Positions 12,914 through 24,900 of a stretch of 64,000 nt of DNA are shown piece by piece. Within the stretch, counting starts at the first letter, position 1, and the number at the start of each line of letters is the position of its first letter. A program made the translations under genes and the position numbers. Location of the stretch: NCBI GenBank assembly GCA_037349315.1, contig JBAIAC010000007.1, positions 6,634,001-6,698,000 on the forward strand, written 5' to 3'. Source of the stretch: Chelydra serpentina (Eukaryota > Chordata > Testudines > Chelydridae). The notes under the pieces are model-generated. The model saw only the letters and a list, made by a program, of their open reading frames with translations, was not told the origin of the DNA and did no database searches.

Positions 12914-15900
12914 CCCATGATCCTTGTAATAGACATTCCTACGGAATTGCTAATAATACATTAGACAGCAGTTTTCATAGTAGATTTCAAAGTGCTTTAA
13001 AAAGGAGATCAGTGTCTGTAGTGGGGCAGCTGCCCCACTCCTGGAGAACAGGGGTTAAAACAGTCAAGCTAGGCTGATTGGGGAAGCAGCCACAGTTGTC
13101 GGGGTCAGCTCAATTAGGGCCCATCTGGCCCTTATAAGAGGGCTGGGGGGTGGGAGCTGGAGGAATCTCACTCTAGCCCTGGAGTGGGAAGGGCTAGCTA
13201 CCTGGGAGTAAGGTACTGAAGCAGAGCAGTGCTGGGGAAAAGGGCAAGGGGAGCTGGGGACCTCCAGCCTGGTAACCCCCAGGCTGCAGGCCTTGTTAAA
13301 GGCCCAAAAAGGTACTGGGGCTACAGAGGTGTAGCCGGGGAATAGGCAAAGGCAGCAGGTCCTACCCCCTTGCCAATGATGAGTGGTTTATAGACTGCAG
13401 TCTGTCCCAGTGAGCAGGGGCTAGATGATGACTGGCAGTAGCCACTGAGGCAAGGTGGTTTAGAGGGTTGGGGGTTCTCCTGGGAGGGGAGACCCAGAGA
13501 GTGGGGTTACTGCTGGGGTAGAACCCTGAGGTAAAGAGGCACCAGAGTCCGGGAGGGACACGGGGCCAGTGGCAGCCACCAGGAGGTGCTCTGAGAGCTG
13601 GAGAGCTAATTCCCAAGACAACCAGCAGGAGGCGCTGCGCCAGTGAGTCTTCACTTCACTACAGTATCATTATTCCCATTTTACAGATGGGGAAACTAAG
13701 GCATAGGGAGATGCAGTGACTTACTATGGGTCACCCAGCACTCCAGGGCTAAGAACAGAACCCAGGTCTCCTGAATCCCTGTCCAGTGCTCTATCCACTA
13801 TATCATACTGCTTTCCTGTAACACTGCACATAACATTGGGGCTGATCTTGAGAAATACTAAATGCCAATTAAGTCAATGGGAGTTCACAGAATCGTATAA
13901 TAAAATGTAAGACATTAGAGATGGAAGAGACTTTCCAATCCAGCTCTCTGAGTGCAGGCTTGTTCTGTAAAATATACTGCTTTGTCTGATCTAGTTTTAA
14001 AAGTCTTAACCAATGGGGCTTCTACCACTTCTGTAGATCACCTGTCAGGATGCGGTCCATTCCTAGCATTATTTCAGATAACTAAATAATATTGACAGTG
14101 ATAATTAGTTCACCTCCTCTTCTTGTTAATTTATTCCTTATATTTTGAAACTGCTGACTTCGCTGCATGAGAGTTTCAATATGAGATTTTCCTTCTCGTT
14201 ACAACATTGTTTGGCTATTCCTTACCCTTTATTTCTCAATTTCATGCATATATCCTGTTGGGTCAGTTCAAGTTAAATACCAAGACAGACATCAGACGAC
14301 ATCTATTGGGTCTTTTCCTTCGTCAACATAAAAAGTGAGAACAATTATTTTCCTACATTTTATCCATAACTAGGGCACCTGCATATTCATGATGTGCTAG
14401 GAAATGCTCCTGAGAAGGATTCAGGGGGGATAATAGCAGACAAGAAGAGGCTGGCAGCACAGCTCCTGCAAGAATCATGCTACCAAGAGGCCGCATGAAG
14501 CCAGGAAAATAGGTGCCATTTAAAAGACAAGGGGTGTCTGTGCAGATGCTCATTGCCTCTGGTCCATCAAGTGGAATGCGTAGGCTTAGAGCACTGACCT
14601 CCCCCACCCTTCTCTGCAGAGAGGGCCAGACCATGCCCTCTGGCAGAAAAATGAGCTTTAAGAGTTGAAGTGCAAGGAGCTGCCACTCCCCCATGTGGGA
14701 CTTGCCCATCTGGGACAGTTATTAGAGCACACGATGCCGTCATTTTGCACTGGTTCAAGGATTAGATAGAGAGAGAGAGATAGCTACACGATGTACAGGG
14801 CTATCATGCTAAAAATAGCAGTGTGGACGTTGCAGGTTGGGCTGGAGCTCAGGGTCTCAAACCCATGGGGCCAGATGTGCTTGAGAGCCCAAGCCGCAAG
14901 ATTCACACGGCTATTTTTAGCCCCCTGGATGAGTTGCTCTAATGTATCAGCCACTAACAGGTCCCCAAAAGCTGTGCCAATAGCCACAGATCACAAGAAT
15001 GCAGCAATGCTCTGTGAACACTCACCCCAAGCACATCTTCTACACCAGGGAGCAAGATGCAGATTATACCAAGTCTACACAACCCAGGGACTGCACCATA
15101 TCAGAGGAAACCTCAGCTTCCCAATTAGGGCAGCTTTAAAGCCTCTTTACCCCACCAAAAAGGGGCTGTAGCCTGGACCAGGATCTGAGCCATTTACACT
15201 TGTTTGATTTTGAAGTTATGCATTGAATACTATTTCTATAATATTTCTCTGAATCAATGTCTTGTTCTTAATCTTCTTGTTTGTGTGTACTTCGCCTGGC
15301 AATAATAAACTGCAGGCAGCATTATCGCTAACTAAAAAAGCAAGACTTCTTTGCGTATAGTTTTATACCAACTTGCTGGTACGATTTATAAACTCATGTG
15401 GCATTTTCTTTAAAGTATCTTTGAATGCTTAAGTTTTAGTCTTTCCCAAACTCACATGGGCCCATGATTAAGCTGCAGCCAGATCATTAATACAGTCAAT
15501 ATTGAAAAGTGACATACTGAAAAATATCTTCGAGTCTCTCAACTTCATCCTCCAAGTTTTGCTCCTCCACCGCTCGCTTTGACAGAACGTCAAGTCTTTC
15601 ATCTAGCCAATTGGATACTCGTTCAAGTCTACCAAGAGAGAAAAAACAGATCCTCAGTCATACAAAGAAGTGATTTTACTCTTCAAAAAGAAAAGCTTCA
15701 GAAATAAAACTGCATTCTCTAAAAATCAGGATATAAGAACGGCCATACTGGGTCAGACCAATGATCCATCTAGCCCAGTATCCTGTCTTCCAACAGTGGC
15801 TAATGCCAGGTGCTTCAGAGGGAATGAATGTGAACAGATAATGGAGTGATCCATCCTCTGTCGCCCATTCCCAGCTTCTTACAAACAGAGGATAGGGACA

Positions 15901-18900
15901 CTCCAGAGAATGGTTTTGCATCCCTACCCATCCTGGCTAATAGCCATTGATGGACCTATCCTCCATGAACCTAATTCTTTTTTGAACCCTGTTATAGTCT
16001 TGGCCTTCATAACATATTCTGGAAAAGAGTTCCACTGATTGACTGTGCCTTGTGTGAAGAAATACTTTCTTCTGCTTGTTTTAAACCTGCTGGCTATCAT
16101 TTGGTGACCCCTAGTTCTTGTATTATGAGAAGGAGTAAATAACACTTCCTTATTTACTTTCTCCACATCAGTCATGATGGGGCGACCAGATCTGCATGCA
16201 GTATTCCAGATTTGGGCATGCCATGGAGTTATATAGAGGCAACATGGTATTTTCTGTCTTATCTATCCCTTTCCTAATGATTCCCAACATTCGGTTTGCT
16301 TTTTTGGCTGCTGCTGCACATTGAGTGGATGTTTTGAGAGAACTATCCATAATGACTCCAAGATCTCTTTTTTGAGTGGTAACAGCTAATTTAGACCCCC
16401 ATCATTTTATATGTATAGTTGGGATTTTGTTTTCCAATGTGCATTACTTTGCATTTATCAACATTGAATTTCATCAGCCATTTTGTTGCCCAGTTTGAAG
16501 AGATCCCTTTATAACTATTCACAGTCTGCTTTGGACTTAACTATCTTGAGTAGTTTTGTATCATCTCTAAATTTGACACCTCACTGTTTACCCCTTTTCC
16601 CAGATCATTTATGAATATGTTGAATAGGACTGGTCCCAGTACAGACCCCTGGGGGACACCACTATTTACCTCTCTCCATTCTGAAAACTGACCATTTATT
16701 CTTATCCTTTGTTTCCTATCTTTTAACCAGTTACTGATCCATGAGAGGACCTTCCCTTTTATCCTATGACTGCTTACTTTGCTTAAGAGCCTTTGGTGAG
16801 GGATCTTGTCAAAGGTATTCTGAAAATCTAAGTACACTGGATCACCTTTGTCCACATGCTTGTTGACCCCCTCAAAGAATTTTAGTAGATTGGTGAGGCA
16901 TGATTTCCCTGTACAAAAAGCATGCGGACTCTTCCCTAACAAATCATGTTCATCTATGTGTCTGATCATTCTGTTCTTTACTATAGTTCAATCAATTTAC
17001 CTAGTACTGAAGTTAGGCTTACCAGCCTGTAATTGCTGGGATTGCCTCTGGAGTCCTTTTTAAAAAATTGGTATCACATTAGCCATCCTCCAGTCATTTG
17101 GAACAGAAGCTGATTTAAAAGATAGGTTACAGACTACAGTTAGTAGTTCTGCAATTTCCCATTTAAGTTCCTTTAGAACACGTAAGTGAATACCATCTGG
17201 TCTTGGTGATTTATTACTGTTTAATTTATCAATTTTGTTCCAAAACCTCCCCTAATGACACCTCAATCTGGGACAGTTCCTCAGATTTGTTACCGAAAAA
17301 GATTGGCTCAGGTGTAGGAAATCTCCCTCACATCCTCAGCCATGAAGTCCGATGCAAATAATTAATTTAGTTTCTCCGCAATGGCCTTATCTTCCTTGAG
17401 TGCTCCTTTAGCATCTCAATCATCCAGTGGCCCCACTGGTTGTTTAGCAGGCTTACTGCTTCTGATGCATATTTTTTTTTTGCTGTTACTTTTTGAGTCT
17501 TTAGCTAGCTGCTCTTCAAATTCTTTCTTAGCTTTCTTAATTATATTTTTACACTTCACTTGCCAGAGTTTATGCTCCTTTCTATTTTCCTCAATACAAT
17601 TTAACTTCCACTTTTTACAGGATGCCTTTTTGCCTCTAACTGCTTCTTTTACTTGGTTGTTTAGCCACAGTGGCACTTTTTGGTCCTCTTACTATGTTTT
17701 TTAATTAGGGGTTTTCATTTAAAATAAGCCTTTATTATGATGTCTTTAAAAAGTTTCCATGCAGCTTGCTGGGATTTCACTTTTGGCACTGTACCTTTTA
17801 ATTTCTGTTGACTAACCTCTTCATTTTTGTGTAGCTCCCCTTTCTGAAATTAAATATTACTGTGGTGGGCTGCTTTGGTGTCCCCCGCCCAATAGGGATG
17901 TTAAATTTTCTTGCGTTATGGTCACTATTACCAAGCGGTTCAGTTATATTCATCTCTTGGACCAGATCCTGTGCTCCACTTAGGACTAAATCAAGAATTG
18001 TCTCTTCTCTTGTGGGTTCCAGGAATATGGCTGCTCCAAGAAGCAGTCATGTAAGATGTCAAGAAATTTTATCTCTGCATCCCATCCTGAGGTGACTGTG
18101 ACCCTCTGTACCCCAAAGCAACACCGTGGCACCCCATTTACCATAGTTTTGTGATTATGACATGTTTTGTACAAAGTATGCCTTGTGAGGTATCATTTTA
18201 AAAGTCTTGATCTGTTGGATTGTATGTGCTATCATTGTATGGAAAGTTATGAAGTTTTGTTATGTGTGTGTTACTGAAATATGTTGCAAGACTGGGAACA
18301 CCCACAACCAGCCTTTCAGGTACAACAGTGGAGCAGCCAGACACTGATAATGGCCCATTAAGAGGAATACACACTCACAAGGACTACCCCAGGAACTGTA
18401 TACAAGGGAGGCCTCTCAGAGAGAGCATGTAGACAATGGAGACTGCTTGACTCACCTCAGAACAAAAGAACTTTCCAGTAAGCTGGAAGAACTATAAAGG
18501 AGGGGAAGTAACATCATCATTTGTCCTCACTCCCCCCCACAACTCAATACTTGGAAACATGTCTGGAGAACAAAGACTGAACTGGGGAGGTGGTCCCAGG
18601 CTGGAAAGGAGAATCCCAGCTTTTGTATTAAGGAACTATACTATCAGCGTAAGACATGGCTTGTTTGAAATCCTGTCTAATTTATAGAACTCAGATTGTG
18701 ATTTTATTTGTATTTCTTAGGTAAGCAACTTTGATCTGTATGTTTATTACTTATAATAACTTAAAATCCATCTTTCTGTAGTTAATAAATCTGTTTTATA
18801 TTTTACCTAAAACAGTGTGGTTTGCTTGAAGTGCTTGGGGAATGTGCTCAGTGTACGAAAGCTGGCACATGTCCACTTTCCTTTGTAGAAGTGTCAAACT

Positions 18901-21900
18901 GGGTAATAAACGTACACTGGTCAGGTTGGGGAGCTGTGGGGAACTGGCTGGAGCCTCTGTATTGTTGGTTCATGAGTGGCTAGGAGAAGCATTCATGTAA
19001 CTCAGCTGCGTGTGTCCCTGGCTGTGGGAGTCTGGGTAAGTGCAGGACCTGGAGAGGTTTGCAGCTTGTCACAGCATCACAGTGTGAGAGGGAGCCCAGG
19101 TTGTTATGACAGAGGGCTCAGTGATACCCCAGTTCCAGCTGTGCCCCAGGGAACCTGTCACAGTGATATGTACCCAGTCAATATGGGGATAGGTGCAATA
19201 CCCCATTATTATTAAGTTTATAGCTTCTCTAATCTCCCTGAGCATTTAACAGTCACTATCACCATCCTGATCAGTAGTATATCTCTACTGCTATATTCTT
19301 ATTATTCAAGCATGGAATTACTATCCATAGAGATTCGATGGTACTGTTTGGTTCATTTAAGATTTTTACTTCATTTGACTCTACACTTTTGTTCATATAT
19401 AGTGCCACTCCTCTACCAGTACAACCTATTCTGTCCTTCTGATATATTTTGTACTCTGATACTATTGTGTCCCATTGACTAGCCTCATTCCACAAAGTTT
19501 CAGTGATGCCTATTACATCAATATTCTCATTTAATACAAGGTACTCAAGTTCACACATCTTAATATTTAGACTTCTAGCATTTGTATATAAGCACTTAAA
19601 AATTGTCACTTTTTAGCTGCCATTATGTGATATAACTGAATGGGACTCTTTTTCATTTGGCTGTTTGTTATCAGATCCTACCTGTATTTTATCATGTTCC
19701 ATCCTCTCCTCCTTACTAAGATACAGAGAATCTCCATTAATAGATCTTCCCCTACGGGATATCTGTCCAAACCACATGATCCTCCATACCTGTCAGCTTT
19801 CCCTCAGCTTTTAGTTTAAAAACTGCTCTACAACCTTTTTAATTCTCAGAATTAAGAAATTGACAGTTTAAACCTACTCTGTTGCTGCCTCGTTCCTTCT
19901 TGTATGTAAGTTTTCCTCTTCCTCCAGTAATATCCGATATTGGCTACTTATAAATTTATTTTCATGTTTAAGTTTTCTATTCAGGCCTTCAACTGTACTT
20001 AATTCTTCCTTAGCCTAGAAATAAAAACCAAAGATAGTTACTAAATATTCATTCTAATTCCCAATCTATTTTACATATCTCTAATAGTCATAGTAATAAT
20101 ACTTTGTACTGCCACATCACCTTCCATCAGAAAATCTGAGAGACTTTTACATTAATTAAACTTTACAGCACCCCTGTGTGACCCTAAGAATCCCTCAATA
20201 CCAACTAGCAAAGCCTATAACATACTGATATTAATTGTTACAAGATATATGTACAGATACTATTTAAGGAGTTGTGTATATGTCCCAAAATTGGTGTCCA
20301 AGGTAGAGCTGACAAACAGGTTTGGGGTCAGACAAAGGACAATGATCCACCTGTCTCTCTGCTGGCTATGTAGATAAAGCATGATAAGCCAACATAATGG
20401 AAGCCAAATCTGCCTGCAGACTAAGCAGGAGTATGTGAAGACACCTTGGAGCCAGCATCCCAGGAAAAGACCCACAGGGGTCAGTCATCCTGACTATGGG
20501 GGTAAAAACAGCGGTCTTTGGCATATAAGAGGAAGGCAAGAGGACATCTTTGTTATCCTTCACCGAGGAAGCAAAAAGAACAGCCCTTTTTGCATTCATG
20601 AAAGTTGGATCCTAGCCATATTGGTTAGTGATGTTGGAAAAAAGCTTTGGGTGAGATAAAACTGCTTTCAGGCAGATGTTTAGCTGTCTAAAGTTAAGTT
20701 CAGACTATAAGAAGTGTTATACTTATTTATTTTATGTAACCATTTATGTTTCCATCATCCTGGCTCAGTATCTCTTCAATCTTAATCTTTGATAATACAC
20801 TTATGACTGTTTCCTTACAAATACAGCTCAGCCCAGGAATGTTATAAAGGACCTCATACTGATTTGTACCAGTCAAGCTGTGTGTATACTGTTCCCCTGG
20901 AGACAGCTTACCTGGTAATTTCTGTGAGTGTCCCATGACAGAAGCCAGATACTACTGGGGGACACTTCAGAGGAGCTCAGGGACTGGGTTGCACCTAGTA
21001 TTAATCTGCAAGGCAAAGTTAGGGCTGGCATGAGCCCAGAGAAGAACGCCTGAGTGGCTGGCCGTGTCAGAGCGCTGACACCCAGTTATTACAATTTAGA
21101 CTCCCTCTCACTGGAAGCAGTGGGTAACAAAGTGACTCTCAGAAAATATCACACCCTGTGAGATACAGTAGATGAGAGTTATTGCTTCACCCAATCTTCA
21201 GCTCCACTGTAGCATGGCTTCTTTGGAACAGACACTAGGAAATATTCACAAGTCCACTCTGACTGCTTTGTGCTGCTCCAGCTACAGACAAAAGCCTTAA
21301 ACCCAACTTAACTGGCTGGTTAAGTCAGGTTTATGCCTGCTTTGAATCATGGGAGTGATTTAAAAAAAAAAGCTGCCAGAGCTGTACCACTGAATTCGGG
21401 TCCTCAATTTTACCTGATGATAGCTACTAGAGAAATAAGTTCATTTGCCTAAGAGTGAGCCATTTTAAGGAAAGGGCATGTATTGAAAACTAGAGGCTGA
21501 AACAGCAGTAAAATCCAAAAGGTGAAAAACATGCTCAATTTATAGACCATGGTCAGTTATACTATTTCACCTTTTGTCGTTGCACTGAGACGCACTTATT
21601 TAGAGTTTATTACTTTGCTCCTATGTAAACAACTCAAACCCAATGCTATAGCAGGGCACATCGAAAATAATACCTGCTGTAAAATGTGTCTGATTCCACG
21701 GATATGTTTTCTGTCCCCTAAAATATCAAAATAAATATCCTCCAAGGTCTGTGAAAGTGAGGGATTATCATTTGATGATGCTCTGGAGAGGTTTTAGTTG
21801 GGGGCTGTAGGTGACGGCTAGTGGCATTCTGTTACTTTCTTTATTGGACTTGTCTTGTAGTAGGTGACTTCCAGGTACCATTCTGGCTCTGTCAACCTGT

Positions 21901-24900
21901 TTCTTCACTTCACTAGGTGGGTATTATAGTTTTAAGAATGCTTGACAGAGATCCTGTAGGTGTTTGTCTCTGTCTGAGGGATCGGCGCAAACGTGGTTGT
22001 ATCTTAGAGCTTGGCTGTAGACAATGGATCGTGTGATGTGGTCTGGATGAAAGCTGGAGGCATGTAGGTAAGTATAGTGGTCAGTAGGTTTCCGGTATAG
22101 GGTAGTGTTTAGGGTATAGGGTGACCGGTATAGGGTGACCATCGCTTAGTAGCACTGTAGTGTCTAGGAAGTGGACCTCTTGTGTGGACTGATCCAGGCT
22201 GAGGTTGATGGTGGGGTGGAAATTGTTAATCTTGGTGGAATTCCTCAAGGGCCTCCTTCCCATGGGTCTAGATAACGATGATGTCATCAATGTAGCACAA
22301 GTTGAGTAGGGATAGCCTACTACAAGACAGGCTCCTGTATTTTCCACTCCATGCATCTGATGAGGTGGGTTCTAGCCCACAAAAGCTTATGCCCAAATAA
22401 ATTTGTTTGTCTCTAAAGTACCACAGGGACTCCTCATTGTTTTTGCTGATACCAGACTAACACAGCTACCACTATGAAAATTGTATACAAAAACTAATTA
22501 CAAACAACACATCATAATTTAGTAGGGGTTGGTGCTGCTTTGAGCAGGGGGTTGGACTAGATGACCTCCTGAGGTCCCTTCCAACCCTGAGATTCTATGA
22601 TTCTATGATTCTATAATGTGAACTTGTAAAAAAGGCCAATTGTTCATGATTAAGGCCACATTTTAGTCATGGGTATTTTTAGTAAAAGTCACGGACCAGT
22701 CATAGGTTGGGACCAGTCTGTGACTTTTATTATATACCCCGACTAAAACTTTGGGGGGAGGGGGCAGCTCAGGGGGATGGCCTGGGGTACATGGCGGGTG
22801 CTTGGGGAGGGGGAGCGCATGGGTGCTCAGGGAGAAGCGTTGGTGGGGCTGGAGCAGGCTCCCTACCAGGCTCCTGAGCTCCATGTGCTGCCTCTGCTCC
22901 GACACAAGCCCCGGTTCTGCCGTTCCCACTGGCTGGGAACCGCGGCCAATGGGAGCTGCGAAGGTGATGCCTGCCGGCAGAGGCAGCATGTGGAGCTAGG
23001 AGCTGAGGGAAGGGAGTTCCTGTAGCCCAGTGGTTCTCAAACTTTTGTACTTGTGACCTCTCTCACATAGCAAGCCTCTGAGTGTGACCCCCCCACCTAA
23101 TAAATTAAAAACACTTTTTTATATATTTAACACCATTATAAATGCTGCAGGCAAAGCGGGGTTTGGGGTGGAGGCTGACAGCTCATGACCCCCCACCATG
23201 TAATAATCTCATGACCCCCTTAGGGGTCCGAACCGTTGCTGTAGCCCTTCTGGGGAGCCTGCCCTAGGTAATCACCGCCCTGCACCCCAACCTCCATCCT
23301 CCCCCCCAAACTCCTGCTGCTCGGGGGCAGGGTGGGTGAGACTGCCCCAGCAGCAGCCAGTGCGACTGGCCCAGGGGCTGCCTGAGCTGCTCAGGTGACA
23401 CCCCCCCCAGCCCCGGACCAGGCACACCAGCCGCTGGAGAAGTCACCGAGGTCACAGAATCCGTGACTTCTGTGGCAAACACAGAGCCTTATTCATGATT
23501 CCTGTTAGCTGTTTAGAGGGGTTCTCAGGACACACTTTTTGGTGGCCTCAGAGTGCAGCCATCAACTCTTGCTAGTGGCCGATCTCTCACTTTTTCCTAA
23601 AATACTTAATTAGCTTTAGGAAAAACAAATAAATATGCACATACACACGTCCAAATCATTGTAATGTATTTATTGCTAGCCAGTATGTCTGTTATAAAAA
23701 GTGATGTTAACAAACACACACTTCTCACTTCTCACAGAAAGCTTGCTCAGCCCCAGCAAGCCTGTGGACAAATTAAGCCCCTAGTGGGGGCAAGGGGAGA
23801 CAGAGGGAGGCCAGAGCCTGAAGCCCCGTAGCCAGAGCCCAAAGCCCTGTGGCTGGGGATGGAACCTGAAGCTGTGTGTCCAGAGACGGAGCCCAAAGCC
23901 CTGTGGCTGGGGATGGAACCTGAAGCTGTGTGTCCAGAGACGGAGCCCGAAGCCCTGTGGCTGGGGATGGAACCTGAAGCTGTGTGTCCAGAGACGGAGC
24001 CCGAAGCCCTGTGGCTGGGGATGGAACCTGAAGCTGTGTGTCCAGAGACGGAGCCCGAAGCCCTGTGGCTGGGGATGGAACCTGAAGCTGTGCGTCCAGA
24101 GACGGAGCCCGAAGCCCTGTGGCTGGGGATGGAACCTGAAGCTGTGTGTCCAGAGACGGAGCCCGAAGCCCTGTGGCTGGGGATGGAACCTGAAGCTGTG
24201 TGTCCAGAGACGGAGCCCGAAGCCCTGTGGCTGGGGATGGAACCTGAAGCTGTGTGTCCAGAGACGGAGCCCGAAGCCCTGTGGCTGGGGATGGAACCTG
24301 AAGCTGTGTGTCCAGAGACGGAGCCCGAAGCCCTGTGGCTGGGGATGGAACCTGAAGCTGTGTGTCCAGAGACGGAGCCCGAAGCCCTGTGGCTGGGGAT
24401 GGAACCTGAAGCTGTGCGTCCAGAGACGGAGCCCGAAGCCCTGTGGCTGGGGATGGAACCTGAAGCGGTGTGTCCAGAGACGGAGCCCGAAGGCCTGTGG
24501 CCGGAGCCTGCCGCCTCACCACCCCAGGGGTGAAGCTCAAAGCCTGAGCCTCACTATGCTTGGGAAGGTGGGGGACTCACCAGCTGCCTGCTCCTCCAGC
24601 ATTGTGCCCCAGCTGCCTCCACAGGGGGGGCAGGGCCCAACCCCTGCTTGCAGCCCCAGCAGACAACACTAAGGCAGTCCACCCAGGAGCAGCAGGGAGG
24701 GGGAGGGGCCGCTGCCTTGCCCTCCCGCTCATCACAGCCCAGGAGGCTGTGGCCGCAAGAAAAGCCACTGGTAGCCGCGTTTGAGAAACCCTGCCTTTCG
24801 TGTCGTTTTTCGGGCATTTTTATAAGCTCTGGTCCTATATCTCAAACATTTCATATATTTTGAAAACCAATGAAGTAGTAAAAAATAGACCTTCTGCTTC

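Noticed and set aside
12883..13077. Frames over the TG microsatellite (C-V repeats)
   Set aside because: Simple-repeat translation only.
14114..14190. Coiled-coil-looking segment with possible splice sites in CCDC175 intron 10
   Set aside because: No acceptor with a pyrimidine tract, and the phase does not fit exon 10 (two bases out). Exon 11 at 11773-11844 fits exactly and matches the expected protein.
21674..21717. 44-nt candidate exon with AG and GT borders in intron 8
   Set aside because: Exons 8 and 9 are both phase 0 at this junction, so a 44-nt insert would shift the frame. Encoded residues in the required frame are not coiled-coil-like. It could at most be a poison exon.
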